Shown one piece after another: positions 1 to 6,993 of a stretch of 64,000 nucleotides of DNA. The stretch's first letter is position 1. Every line of letters starts with the position of its first letter. The stretch spans positions 106,425 to 170,424 of the forward strand of contig NZ_JAEKGC010000010.1 of NCBI RefSeq assembly GCF_016405885.1. Reading direction: 5' to 3'. The notes beneath the pieces are model-generated. The model saw nothing but the letters and a program-made list of their open reading frames with translations. It was not told the origin of the DNA and did not search any database. The DNA is from Arthrobacter sp. MSA 4-2. GTDB taxonomy: Bacteria > Actinomycetota > Actinomycetes > Actinomycetales > Micrococcaceae. The position numbers and the translations under genes were made by a program.

Positions 1-2
1 CC

Positions 3-245
3 GTCCTGGACCTCACCGGCATCTTCGACGGGGTCAACGACCTTCTGCGTGAGATCGCGGGCACCGAGAGCGGCGGCTTCGATCTGCGGCAGTTCGCCTC
101 GCTGGGACAGGTTGTGTCCTTCGCCACCATCATCGCGGTCGTCAATGTGGTGCTCCTGACGGCCCTGGCGATGCTTTCGGCCGTGTTGTACAACATTTCC
201 TCGGCCCTTGTCGGCGGTATCGGCGTCACCCTTACCGACGACTAA
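3..245 (+). CDS. DUF3566 domain-containing membrane protein (C-terminal part)
   Basis: Only the last 80 codons are inside the window; the gene starts upstream. The visible part has an amphipathic stretch (LDLTGIFDGVNDLLREIAG) followed by a strongly hydrophobic segment (VVSFATIIAVVNVVLLTALA) and ends in GVTLTDD. This matches the C-terminus of the DUF3566 family, whose members are encoded directly downstream of gyrA in Actinobacteria and are predicted transmembrane proteins of unknown function (Rv0007-like). The next features, tRNA-Ile and tRNA-Ala, are the expected neighbours. The family call rests on context and hydrophobic pattern, because the N-terminus is missing. Confidence 0.8.
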   Translation, partial: VLDLTGIFDGVNDLLREIAGTESGGFDLRQFASLGQVVSFATIIAVVNVVLLTALAMLSAVLYNISSALVGGIGVTLTDD

Positions 246-276
246 GGTTTTTGGGCATCGGGCCGGGGACGGCGAT

Positions 277-306
277 TTGAGGTTTGCCGAGTTCCTGCTG
301 TAAAGT
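277..306 (+). promoter_or_regulatory. Probable housekeeping promoter of tRNA-Ile
   Basis: TTGAGG (277-282) and TAAAGT (301-306) are separated by 18 bp and lie 26 bp before the mature tRNA-Ile 5' end. This is a reasonable sigma-A-type arrangement in an otherwise GC-rich gap. It is inferred from sequence only. Confidence 0.5.
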
Positions 307-331
307 CGTATCTCGGCCCGATGAGGTATCG

Positions 332-405
332 GGGCGTATAGCTCAGGCGGTTAGAGCGCTTCGCTGATAACGAAGAGGTCCCAGGTTCAAGTCCTGGTAC
401 GCCCA
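332..405 (+). tRNA. tRNA-Ile (GAT)
   Basis: The acceptor arm GGGCGTA (332-338) pairs with TACGCCC (398-404), with discriminator A405. The anticodon stem CTTCG/CGAAG encloses the loop CTGATAA with anticodon GAT at 366-368. The T-arm contains GGTTCAAGTCC. The length is 74 nt and CCA is not encoded. Its position after the DUF3566 gene is conserved in this lineage. Confidence 0.97.
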
Positions 406-442
406 CGGATCCACCACCGCAGGCAACTGCTAGGAGACGAAT

Positions 443-559
443 GTGAAGAAGTTGCTGATTGCCGCAGCTGCTGCAGCAGGCGTCTTGGTTTACAAGCGGT
501 GGCAGGATTCAGAGAAGGAAAAGGCAGTCTGGAGCAAAGCGACCGACGAGGTCGGATAG
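443..559 (+). CDS. DLW-39 family small protein
   Basis: This is a 38-residue ORF starting at GTG with GGAG (433-436) upstream. The product begins MKKLLIAAAAAAGVLVYKRW and ends in a charged tail with KAVWSKATDEVG. This looks like the short actinobacterial DLW-39 family, which consists of one hydrophobic helix followed by a charged tail and is encoded between tRNA-Ile and tRNA-Ala downstream of gyrA. Here the tripeptide before the conserved tryptophan region reads AVW. The function is unknown; a small single-span membrane peptide is likely. Confidence 0.85.
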   Translation: MKKLLIAAAAAAGVLVYKRWQDSEKEKAVWSKATDEVG

Positions 560-572
560 CTCCGGGCCGCAG

Positions 573-588
573 CGGTTCGATCGAACCG
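573..588. promoter_or_regulatory. 16-bp perfect palindrome upstream of tRNA-Ala
   Basis: CGGTTCGATCGAACCG is a perfect 16-bp palindrome 15 bp before the tRNA-Ala 5' end and 13 bp after the DLW-39 stop. It could be an operator or part of a processing hairpin for the tRNA transcript. It is not a LexA box, because the GTTCGA and TCGAAC half-sites are in the opposite order. No function is assigned. Confidence 0.4.
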
Positions 589-603
589 GCTGAGGCTCAT
601 CAC

Positions 604-676
604 GGGGGCATGGCGCAATTGGTAGCGCACCTGCTTTGCAAGCAGGGGGTTCGGGGTTCGAGTCCCCGTGCCTCCA
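604..676 (+). tRNA. tRNA-Ala (TGC)
   Basis: The acceptor GGGGGCA (604-610) pairs with TGCCTCC (669-675), with discriminator A676. The anticodon loop TTTGCAA carries TGC at 637-639, closed by a CCTGC/GCAGG stem. The T-loop GGTTCGAGTCC is present and CCA is not encoded. Confidence 0.97.
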
Positions 677-683
677 CCGAAGG

Positions 684-715
684 GAAAAACCCCGGTCTAC
701 GGACCGGGGTTTTTC
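684..715 (+). terminator. Rho-independent terminator of tRNA-Ala
   Basis: The stem ACCCCGGTC/GACCGGGGT is flanked by AAAAA on the left and TTTTTC on the right, directly after tRNA-Ala. This is a classical intrinsic terminator and may work in both directions. Confidence 0.85.
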
Positions 716-798
716 TTTGTCTCCGGCCGCCGCACCTCCCTCCCGCCTCCCTCCCGCCTCCGTACCGTGGCATCCTTCGGCTGCTCTAGGGTTGCAGG

Positions 799-1713
799 GT
801 GATCATTTTCCTCTCGGTGCTCGGCGTCCTCGGTGTGTCGGCGTCCGGGCCCATTATGGCCGCGACGGCGGCGCCGGCCCTAGCCATCGCGTTCTGGCGC
901 AACTCGATCGGCGCATTGATCATGGGAGGACCCGCGGCTGTCTCAAAACGCGCCGAGTTCCGTGCCCTGGGCCGGTCTGACTTCCGTAGCCTCCTCACCG
1001 CGGCGACGGCCCTGGCCCTCCACTTCGCCTGCTTCATCACCTCACTCAAGCTGACGTCGGTGGCCGCAGCGACCGCCCTGGTCTGCCTCCAGGTGGCCTG
1101 GATCGCCCTGTTCAACGCCGTGCGTGGGTCACGGCCTCCGGGCGTGGTGGTCACCGGGCTCACCATCGCGTTCGCCGGGGTCGTCGTGATCACCGGATTC
1201 GACCTGCAGCTCTCCGGCCAGGCGATCCTCGGTGACGTCCTCGCCCTGGCCGGAGGTGCCCTCGCCGGGATCTACCAGATGGCCGGCGCGACAGCCCGGC
1301 GCACCATGTCCACCGGGACGTACACCACCCTCTGCTACGGTGGGTGCGCCGTCATCCTGCTCGTGATGTGCCTGCTGTTCCGCCAGCCGCTGACCGGATT
1401 CTCACCGGCGGCCTGGCTCGGGATCCTCGGGGTGACCCTCGTGGCCCAGATCATGGGCCACAGCGTGTTCAATCATCTGCTCGCCGTGATGAGCCCGCTG
1501 GTGATCTCGATGATCATCCTCCTCGAAATCCCCGGTGCCGCGCTCCTTGCCGCGGTCTTCCTCGACGAGCAGCTCCCGGCGGGAACCTACGCGGGGCTGC
1601 TGCTGATCCTGGTCGGCCTCGCCGTCGTGGTCCGCGGGCAGGCACGTTCCCGCCCGGCGGGCCGCACGGCCGCCCGGCCGGTCGAGGCACCGCCGGCGCT
1701 CGGCGGGGACTGA
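799..1713 (+). CDS. EamA/DMT-family transporter
   Basis: This 304-residue polytopic membrane protein has about ten hydrophobic segments in two homologous halves. Typical EamA features are visible: an early FWRNSIGAL motif after the first helices, SLKLTSVAAATALVCLQ in the first half, and MSPLVISMIILLEIPGAALLAAVFLDEQ near the end of the second repeat. Members export or import small metabolites; the substrate cannot be told from sequence. The GTG start is chosen because TAGGGT (787-792) lies exactly 6 nt before it, with no Shine-Dalgarno, which suggests a leaderless mRNA. The C-terminal tail (after about residue 280) is basic and Pro/Ala-rich. It converges on the gene at 1807-2706, separated by a strong hairpin. 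Confidence 0.85.
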   Translation: MIIFLSVLGVLGVSASGPIMAATAAPALAIAFWRNSIGALIMGGPAAVSKRAEFRALGRSDFRSLLTAATALALHFACFITSLKLTSVAAATALVCLQVAWIALFNAVRGSRPPGVVVTGLTIAFAGVVVITGFDLQLSGQAILGDVLALAGGALAGIYQMAGATARRTMSTGTYTTLCYGGCAVILLVMCLLFRQPLTGFSPAAWLGILGVTLVAQIMGHSVFNHLLAVMSPLVISMIILLEIPGAALLAAVFLDEQLPAGTYAGLLLILVGLAVVVRGQARSRPAGRTAARPVEAPPALGGD

Positions 1714-1744
1714 GGCCGCCTTCAGAGGGTGCGTTTAACCAAAA

Positions 1745-1789
1745 GGGAGCGGGAAGGGCGGCCGGTATCCGGCTGCCCTTCCCGCTCCC
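1745..1789. terminator. Long bidirectional terminator hairpin
   Basis: The 15-bp arms GGGAGCGGGAAGGGC (1745-1759) and GCCCTTCCCGCTCCC (1775-1789) pair perfectly. The stem continues inward, through one wobble, to a 3-nt loop, giving about 21 bp in all. It lies between convergent genes. The AAAA on the left side provides a U-tract for the minus-strand gene. Confidence 0.8.
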
Positions 1790-1806
1790 GCAGGATCGTT
1801 AAGGTC

Positions 1807-2706
1807 CTAGCTGGTGGCGTCGTTCGGCTTCGCGGCGTGCTTGGCCGTGTCGGAGAGATCGACGGGAGCGTCCTTGACCTTCTTGTTCGCGGCCTTTGCC
1901 TGCTCCGATGCGGCCGTCAGGTCCGGACCCGAGGTTCCGGTTCCCGTGGTGGCCGTGGTGGTTGTCGTCGTTGCCGTGGTCGGAGTGACCGGCGTCGTCG
2001 TGGTCGACGGCGGGGTGGTGGTGCTCTGGGTCACTGGGGCCGGCGTCTTCCACGGGTCCTCGACGGGCTTGGAGGCACGCCAGGCGGCAACGCCGGCGGT
2101 GACCGCCGCGGCGATGATTCCGACGATCAGCCAGCCCTTGCCCTTCTTGGCCTGCTCCTGCTGGCGCTTCTTCAGCTCCTTCGAGGCCTGCAGCCCCGCT
2201 GCGACGAAGGCTTTCTGGGCATTGCGCGCTGCCTTCTTGTCTCCGGTCACGCGGGTGACCATGGAGGCGACCGCCGGCGGGATGGTGGCGACCGCAACCG
2301 AGCGGGACGCCGAATCGGCCGCCTCGCCGAGCTTGTAGGACAGCGCGGGGATGTAGCCGTCAACAACCTTCCCCTTGGCCGAGGTGAGGGCGGGACCGGC
2401 CTTGCCGAGAGTTTCCTGAACCTTCGGGGTGGTCGTGTCGATCACCTGGGTGATCCGGGGTCCGACCCGGTCCAGCCGCTCCTGGATCAGGGGGCTGACC
2501 GTGGCGTATCGGGTGGACACCCCGGTCGCGGCCTTCCTCATGCTCTCCTGAATCATCGGAGAGGCCGTCTGCACCCCCTTGTCCCAACGGGGCTTCGTCC
2601 AGCCGTAGGCGGCGCCGACATAGGGGATTGCCCAGCCACGGGCGGCCGCGATGCCCGCCAGAACGCCTTCTTCGAATCCGGGCGCGGTCTTTTCGTTCTT
2701 CTTCAC
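1807..2706 (-). CDS. Hypothetical membrane-anchored protein, DUF5324-like
   Basis: This 299-residue protein of unknown function is encoded on the opposite strand just upstream of ppiA. A long helical N-terminal region carries repeated segments of the type SPLIQERLDRVGPRITQ and TPKVQETLGKAGPAL. A Lys-rich stretch (KKRQQEQAKKGKG) follows, then one transmembrane helix (WLIVGIIAAAVTAGVAAW, about residues 195-212). A Thr/Pro-rich low-complexity linker and a short charged tail end the protein. Architecture and position next to the peptidyl-prolyl isomerase resemble the streptomycete DUF5324 family; this is a tentative match. GTG at 2706 is preferred over the in-frame ATG at 2736, because GGAGGT (2711-2716) sits 4 nt before it. 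Confidence 0.6.
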   Translation of the reverse strand: MKKNEKTAPGFEEGVLAGIAAARGWAIPYVGAAYGWTKPRWDKGVQTASPMIQESMRKAATGVSTRYATVSPLIQERLDRVGPRITQVIDTTTPKVQETLGKAGPALTSAKGKVVDGYIPALSYKLGEAADSASRSVAVATIPPAVASMVTRVTGDKKAARNAQKAFVAAGLQASKELKKRQQEQAKKGKGWLIVGIIAAAVTAGVAAWRASKPVEDPWKTPAPVTQSTTTPPSTTTTPVTPTTATTTTTTATTGTGTSGPDLTAASEQAKAANKKVKDAPVDLSDTAKHAAKPNDATS

Positions 2707-2857
2707 AAGTACCTCCAGGAGATCGTGACTCGTCATGGTCAGCCTACGTGCTATCCGCAGGCCTTGCTATTCATCCCTCAGGATTCCAAGGTTTTCACTG
2801 TGCGCGGAATGCTTCTCTCCCAGATTTTTGGCGGGCACCCCGTGGAAGAATGGCACC

Positions 2858-3400
2858 ATGACTGCTATTCCAACCGCAAAGGCCACCATCCACACCAACC
2901 ACGGCGACATCGCTGTCAATCTCTTTGGCAACCACGCGCCGAAGACGGTGAAGAACTTCGTGCGCCTCGCCACGGGCGAGATTACCTGGACCCACCCGCA
3001 GACGGGTGAGGAAACCTCGAAGCCGCTGTACGACGGAACTATCTTCCACCGCATCATCAAAGACTTCATGATCCAGGGCGGGGACCCGCTGGGCCAGGGC
3101 ATCGGCGGCCCGGGATACAAGTTCGATGACGAGATCCACCCCGAGCTCGACTTCAACGAGCCCTACAAGCTGGCCATGGCCAACGCCGGGATCCAGGGCG
3201 GACGCGGAACGAACGGGTCACAGTTCTTCATCACCTCGGTGCCCACTACCTGGCTGCAGGGCAAGCACACCATCTTCGGTGACGTCACCGACGAGGCTTC
3301 ACGGAAGATCGTGGACAAGCTGAACGCGATCGGCACCGATATGCGCGACAAGCCCCTCGAGGACGTCGTCGTCAGCAGCATCACCGTAGAGCAGCTCTAG
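2858..3400 (+). CDS. ppiA: Peptidyl-prolyl cis-trans isomerase, cyclophilin type
   Basis: This 180-residue cytoplasmic cyclophilin has no signal peptide. It catalyses cis-trans isomerisation of X-Pro bonds. The active-site block is visible: FHRIIKDFMIQGGDP (about residues 66-80; R and Q of the catalytic FxRxIxxFMxQGGD), then MANAG, GTNGSQFFIT and WLQGKHTIFG. The product corresponds to mycobacterial PpiA (Rv0009), which sits at the same place downstream of gyrA. The start ATG at 2858 is preferred over the upstream in-frame codon at 2735, because homologues begin close to TAKATIHTNHGDI. The rhomboid gene follows after only 5 bp, so the two are probably co-transcribed. Confidence 0.95.
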   Translation: MTAIPTAKATIHTNHGDIAVNLFGNHAPKTVKNFVRLATGEITWTHPQTGEETSKPLYDGTIFHRIIKDFMIQGGDPLGQGIGGPGYKFDDEIHPELDFNEPYKLAMANAGIQGGRGTNGSQFFITSVPTTWLQGKHTIFGDVTDEASRKIVDKLNAIGTDMRDKPLEDVVVSSITVEQL

Positions 3401-3405
3401 ACTCC

Positions 3406-4275
3406 GTGTCCTACGGAGTCCCCGCGGGCAGTCCGTCGCAGGAGGCGCCGGTCTGCCCGCGGCACCCCGACCGCATCAGCTACGTCCGGTGCCAGCGGTG
3501 CGGCAGGCCGGCGTGCCCGGAGTGCCAGCGCCAGGCCGCCGTGGGCATCCAGTGTGTCGACTGCATCGCCGAACAGGCGCGCAACACCCCCAAGACCACC
3601 ACCGCCTTCGGCGGCGCGGCCACCTCCGGCCGGCCGGTGGTCACCGTCGTCCTCATCGGCGCCTGTGTCCTGTTGTTCCTGCTCCAGATGGCCGTCCCGG
3701 GCCTGACGGCGTCGCTGCAGTATGCCCCGCTTTACACCGCGGGCTATGCCGGGACCATCGACGCCGAGCCGTGGCGGATGTTTACCGCCGCGTTCCTCCA
3801 CTCGCCCAACTTCCTGCTTCACATCGCCTTTAATATGTACGCCTTGTGGATCCTGGGCCAGTCACTGGAGCCGGCGCTCGGGCGCGCCCGTTTCCTGGCG
3901 CTGTATCTGCTCTCCGCGCTGGGCGGTTCCGTGGGGGTCCTGCTGCTGAGCAACCCGTTCCAGCCGGTCGTGGGAGCCTCCGGCGCGGTCTTCGGCCTCT
4001 TCGGTGCCCTCTTCGTCATCCAGAAGAAGCGGGGCGGGGACGTCCGCCAGATCCTCGTCCTTATCGCCGTCAACGGGGTGCTGGGCTTCGTCGTGCCGGG
4101 CATCGCCTGGCAGGCCCACCTGGGCGGCCTGCTGACCGGGGCCGCCGTGGCGGCCGTGCTGGCCTACGTGCCCCGCGGCCGGCTGCGCCCGGCCCTTCAG
4201 TGGAGTGGGGTGGGGGCGGTGACGGCTGTCCTCGCCGTGCTGACCTTCCTTGGATCGGTCCTCATCACGGTCTAG
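3406..4275 (+). CDS. Rhomboid-family intramembrane serine protease with N-terminal zinc-binding motif
   Basis: This 289-residue membrane protein starts at GTG, 5 bp after ppiA. The rhomboid core shows an HxxFNM-type motif (HIAFNMYALWILG), the nucleophile motif GASGAVFGLFG (about residues 190-200) and the partner histidine in WQAHLGGLLTG. These form the Ser-His dyad that cleaves within membrane helices. The N-terminus carries a Cys/His-rich zinc-ribbon/B-box-like segment (CPRHPDRISYVRCQRCGRPA, then CPECQ and CVDC), a common extension in actinobacterial rhomboids. Substrates are unknown. About 390 bp downstream are non-coding and hold a DnaA-box cluster. Confidence 0.92.
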   Translation: MSYGVPAGSPSQEAPVCPRHPDRISYVRCQRCGRPACPECQRQAAVGIQCVDCIAEQARNTPKTTTAFGGAATSGRPVVTVVLIGACVLLFLLQMAVPGLTASLQYAPLYTAGYAGTIDAEPWRMFTAAFLHSPNFLLHIAFNMYALWILGQSLEPALGRARFLALYLLSALGGSVGVLLLSNPFQPVVGASGAVFGLFGALFVIQKKRGGDVRQILVLIAVNGVLGFVVPGIAWQAHLGGLLTGAAVAAVLAYVPRGRLRPALQWSGVGAVTAVLAVLTFLGSVLITV

Positions 4276-4289
4276 GCCGCCCCGAACGC

Positions 4290-4577
4290 TGTGCACAACG
4301 AACCGGAAAGGGATCCGGCTGCCGCTCAGGCCGCCGGATCCCTTCGCTTTATCCACAGGGTTTATCCACACAGGGGAAAACTTACACACATGTAATTCCA
4401 CAGATGTGGATAACAATGGGGCGGCACTCGGCGGATCGGGAGGATTTCCCCCAATCTTCTCCACACCTGTGGATAACTTAGTGCACAACGTGTGTACAGG
4501 GAATATTGGGACAAAAGTGACTGCTGTCACTAAGGGTCCGGAGCTAGATTTCCCCCACGCCCCGCGTTCTGTCCACA
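4290..4577. promoter_or_regulatory. Cluster of DnaA boxes in a 394-bp non-coding gap
   Basis: The gap between the rhomboid gene (stop 4275) and the SDR gene (stop 4670) has no gene. It contains four perfect TTATCCACA boxes: two on + (4349-4357, 4362-4370) and two on - (4405-4413, 4468-4476). At least three near matches are also present: TTCTCCACA (4457-4465), CTGTCCACA (4569-4577) and, on -, TTGTGCACA (4290-4298). A second TTGTGCAC-type site lies at 4480-4488. In a sequence of about 70% GC this density is far above chance. The actinobacterial oriC normally lies between dnaA and dnaN, outside this window, so this would be a secondary DnaA-binding locus (datA-like titration or replication control). 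The role is inferred. Confidence 0.7.
4516..4531. promoter_or_regulatory. Inverted repeat AGTGAC-N4-GTCACT
   Basis: A 6+6 bp inverted repeat with spacer TGCT lies at the AT-richer end of the DnaA-box region. It may be an operator-like site. No gene starts nearby in either direction, so no target is proposed. Confidence 0.3.
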
Positions 4578-4669
4578 GCGGCCTCCCTAGATCCCCATCC
4601 CCCTGGGCCGGCGCTCCTGGCGGACGCGTTCCCGGCACCCCTGGAGGCCGGTGCTGTAGAGACGGGGTT

Positions 4670-5686
4670 TCAGGCCCCGGTCCCGCTCGGTGGGGCCGGT
4701 TCTCCGGCGCCTCCACGCGGTGGAGATTTCCGCCGTCGGGCGGACCGTAGGCCGTACGGCCAGGACCGCAGCGCGCCCGCGGTACGCCACCCGCCGGTCA
4801 CGCGGTTGGTCGAGGGGTCGGATACGAAGACCGTCCCGGCGGCCGGGGAGGTCGACTCCCGGCGCAGGGCCAGGATGTCCATCAGGGGGTGGATGCAGCG
4901 GGCGTAGAGGCCCGGCAGGAAGCGGGCGAGCGGGATAGCGGCGCCCTGGAGGCGTCCCACCACCCGGACCGGCCGCGGACGGCGCACGGTGCGCACGATG
5001 GCGCGGGCGACGCGTTCAGGGGCAACCACCGGGGGAAGAGGGTGGACCTCCCGGCCGGTGTAGTTCGCGGCATGCTGGTAGATGGGGGTGTCGATGGTGG
5101 CCGGCAGGACGGCGCAGATGGAAATCTGCGGAGCGTCCCGGTACTCGTGCCTCAGCACCTCGGCGAAGCCGAGCAGCCCGAACTTGCCTGTGACATACGG
5201 GGAGATATAGGGAGCGGAGACCTTGGAGAACACCGAGCCCACGAGGACGAGGGTGCCGCGGCCCTGTGCGCGGAAGTGCGGAAGGACGGCGCGGGCTCCA
5301 TGCACCTGGCCGAAGAGCGTGGTCTCGACGATGCGGCGGAAGACGGCTGACGGTGTGTCCTCGAAGGTCCCATAGCTGTAGGTGGACGCGCACCCGATCC
5401 AGGCGTCGACGTGCCCGTAGGCGCGCAGGGCCGCCTCCATCAGGGCCTCGACGTCGGCCTCACGGGTCACATCGGTGGGAACGGCTACGGCCCGGGCGCC
5501 GAGCGCGGCGCATTCGGCGACGACGTCTCCGAGGCTCTCGGGCGAGCGCGAGGCGAGGACGAGCCGGGCGCCGTTTCCGGCGAAGGCGTGGGCCGTGGCC
5601 CGGCCGATTCCGCTTGAGGCTCCGGTGATGACGACGACGTCCCCGGGCGCGGGCGTCCCCTCAGGAGGGCCGGCGCGCGTCCCCAC
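4670..5686 (-). CDS. SDR-family oxidoreductase
   Basis: This 338-residue NAD(P)-dependent short-chain dehydrogenase/reductase has the classical cofactor motif TGASSGIGRA (about residues 21-30). The DVT motif and the catalytic S/YxxxK set (GSVFSKVSAPYISPYVTGKFG) are also present. The usual NNAG is replaced by GCAS. The protein is longer than a core SDR (about 250); the extra C-terminal part, from about residue 245, is Arg/Pro-rich and may be membrane-associated or disordered. The substrate is unknown. The start is GTG with GGAG about 10 nt upstream. crgA lies 15 bp upstream on the same strand and may be co-transcribed. Confidence 0.85.
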   Translation of the reverse strand: MGTRAGPPEGTPAPGDVVVITGASSGIGRATAHAFAGNGARLVLASRSPESLGDVVAECAALGARAVAVPTDVTREADVEALMEAALRAYGHVDAWIGCASTYSYGTFEDTPSAVFRRIVETTLFGQVHGARAVLPHFRAQGRGTLVLVGSVFSKVSAPYISPYVTGKFGLLGFAEVLRHEYRDAPQISICAVLPATIDTPIYQHAANYTGREVHPLPPVVAPERVARAIVRTVRRPRPVRVVGRLQGAAIPLARFLPGLYARCIHPLMDILALRRESTSPAAGTVFVSDPSTNRVTGGWRTAGALRSWPYGLRSARRRKSPPRGGAGEPAPPSGTGA

Positions 5687-5701
5687 CGGACATCGGCTCC
5701 G

Positions 5702-5947
5702 TCAGCGCCAGCGCGTGGTCATGAGGAACCCGATAATCGCAATACCGAAGCCGGCGACGATATTCAGTCCTTCCCAGGACCGCACGGGCAGGGTGCCTTC
5801 GGAGATGTAGTAGACGATGATCCACAGCAGGCCAAGGATCATCAGCCCGAACATGACCGGCTTGTACCAGACCGGGTTGGGCTTGGGCTCCGCTGCGACA
5901 GCAGTCCTGACCGGTGCGGTCTTCCTGCGGGGCTTTGACTCGGGCAC
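5702..5947 (-). CDS. crgA: Cell division protein CrgA
   Basis: This 81-residue protein has a basic N-terminus (PESKPRRKTAPVRTA), two transmembrane helices (VMFGLMILGLLWIIVYYI and LNIVAGFGIAIIGFLMTTRW) and the conserved short loop between them. This is the CrgA family (UPF0233). CrgA helps place FtsI/penicillin-binding proteins and stabilises the divisome in mycobacteria, and inhibits Z-rings in Streptomyces. The location near pknB-rodA is conserved. The start is GTG with a strong AAGGAGGA just upstream. It is divergent from pabA, with 271 bp between the two starts. Confidence 0.95.
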   Translation of the reverse strand: MPESKPRRKTAPVRTAVAAEPKPNPVWYKPVMFGLMILGLLWIIVYYISEGTLPVRSWEGLNIVAGFGIAIIGFLMTTRWR

Positions 5948-6218
5948 TTATCCTCCTTGACGGGCCGGGCGGGAACGGCCGGCCTTCAATGGCGCGGCGG
6001 GGCCGCCCGACGATTTTCCGCGCCGGCTCGAGCGGACTCCGGCGCGGGCACGGTTCCTGCTGTCGATTCTAACCAAGAATCCAGCGGTCGGGGCGGGGAC
6101 TGCAGGGCCGGCGCCGGAAGACGCGTCCAGTGCCCCGTTCCACGGCCCCGATGCTGTCGGCAGGTCTGGACGGTGACACAATTGGATCTATCACCCAGCA
6201 ACGATTGGCATTTGTGAA

Positions 6219-6863
6219 ATGGCTGATTCAGTCCGGATTCTCGTCGTCGACAACTACGACAGCTTCGTCTACACCCTCGTGGGGTACCTTCAGGAACTCG
6301 GGGCGGAGACCACCGTCGTGAGGAACGACGACGTCACCCTCGCCGAAGCCGCGGCCCTGGCCGAGAGCCGCGACGGCGTCCTGGTGTCCCCCGGCCCCGG
6401 CACGCCCGCCGACGCCGGCGTCATCGTCGACCTCATCCGCTGGTGCGGCGACCATGCGAAGCCGATGCTCGGGGTCTGCCTGGGCCATCAGGCCCTCGCC
6501 GAGGCCTACGGGGGCACGGTGACCCACGCACCGGAACTGATGCACGGGAAGACCTCGCTCGTCGAGCACACCTCCCAGAGCGTCTTCGCGGGCCTCCCGT
6601 CGCCCCTGACCGCCACCCGCTATCACTCGCTGGCGGCCGTCAGCGAGGACCTTCCGGCCGAACTCGAGGTGACGGCCCGCACTGCCAGCGGAATCATCAT
6701 GGGCCTGGAGCATCGAACCGCACCGCTGTGCGGGGTGCAGTTCCACCCGGAGTCCGTCCTCACCGAGGGCGGCTACCAGATGCTTGGCACCTGGCTTGAG
6801 TCGCTGGGGCTTGAGGGCGCGGCGGCGAAGGCCGCAACGCTCAGTCCACTGATCTCCCGCTGA
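6219..6863 (+). CDS. pabA: Aminodeoxychorismate/anthranilate synthase component II (glutamine amidotransferase)
   Basis: This 214-residue class-I glutamine amidotransferase releases ammonia from glutamine for chorismate amination. It shows ILVVDNYDSFVYTLVGYL at the N-terminus, the oxyanion motif SPGPGTP, the nucleophile in GVCLGHQ (Cys about residue 86) and the catalytic His/Glu in VQFHPESVLTEGG. No synthase component I gene is adjacent. This orphan position next to crgA is conserved in Actinobacteria (trpG/pabA, Rv0013-like). Whether the partner is TrpE, PabB or both cannot be decided here. No clear Shine-Dalgarno precedes the ATG. Confidence 0.93.
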   Translation: MADSVRILVVDNYDSFVYTLVGYLQELGAETTVVRNDDVTLAEAAALAESRDGVLVSPGPGTPADAGVIVDLIRWCGDHAKPMLGVCLGHQALAEAYGGTVTHAPELMHGKTSLVEHTSQSVFAGLPSPLTATRYHSLAAVSEDLPAELEVTARTASGIIMGLEHRTAPLCGVQFHPESVLTEGGYQMLGTWLESLGLEGAAAKAATLSPLISR

Positions 6864-6870
6864 CCCCGAT

Positions 6871-6904
6871 CACTGACCTCACTCACTGACCTCACTCACT
6901 GACC
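6871..6904 (+). repeat. Short 13-bp tandem repeat
   Basis: The unit CACTGACCTCACT is repeated about 2.6 times directly after the pabA stop. It is non-coding and too short and too uniform to be a CRISPR array. Confidence 0.7.
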
Positions 6905-6925
6905 GGGCCGCTGTCCGTGGCCCGG
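6903..6925. terminator. Terminator-like hairpin between convergent pabA and pknB
   Basis: CCGGGCC (6903-6909) pairs with GGCCCGG (6919-6925) around a 9-nt loop. No strong U-tract follows, so efficiency is uncertain. Its place between convergent genes supports a terminator role. Confidence 0.4.
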
Positions 6926-6993
6926 CTTCCCGGGGCGCGTGGACTCTTCCCGCCGGGTTCGGGGGTCGGTATTGTGCGGTCACGGTACAGCGG

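Noticed and set aside
573..588. Palindrome considered as a LexA box
   Set aside because: The actinobacterial SOS box is TCGAAC-N4-GTTCGA; here the half-sites are reversed (GTTCGA then TCGAAC) and have no 4-bp spacer.
6871..6904. 13-bp repeat considered as CRISPR or iteron
   Set aside because: Only 2.6 contiguous copies without spacers; no rep or cas gene nearby.
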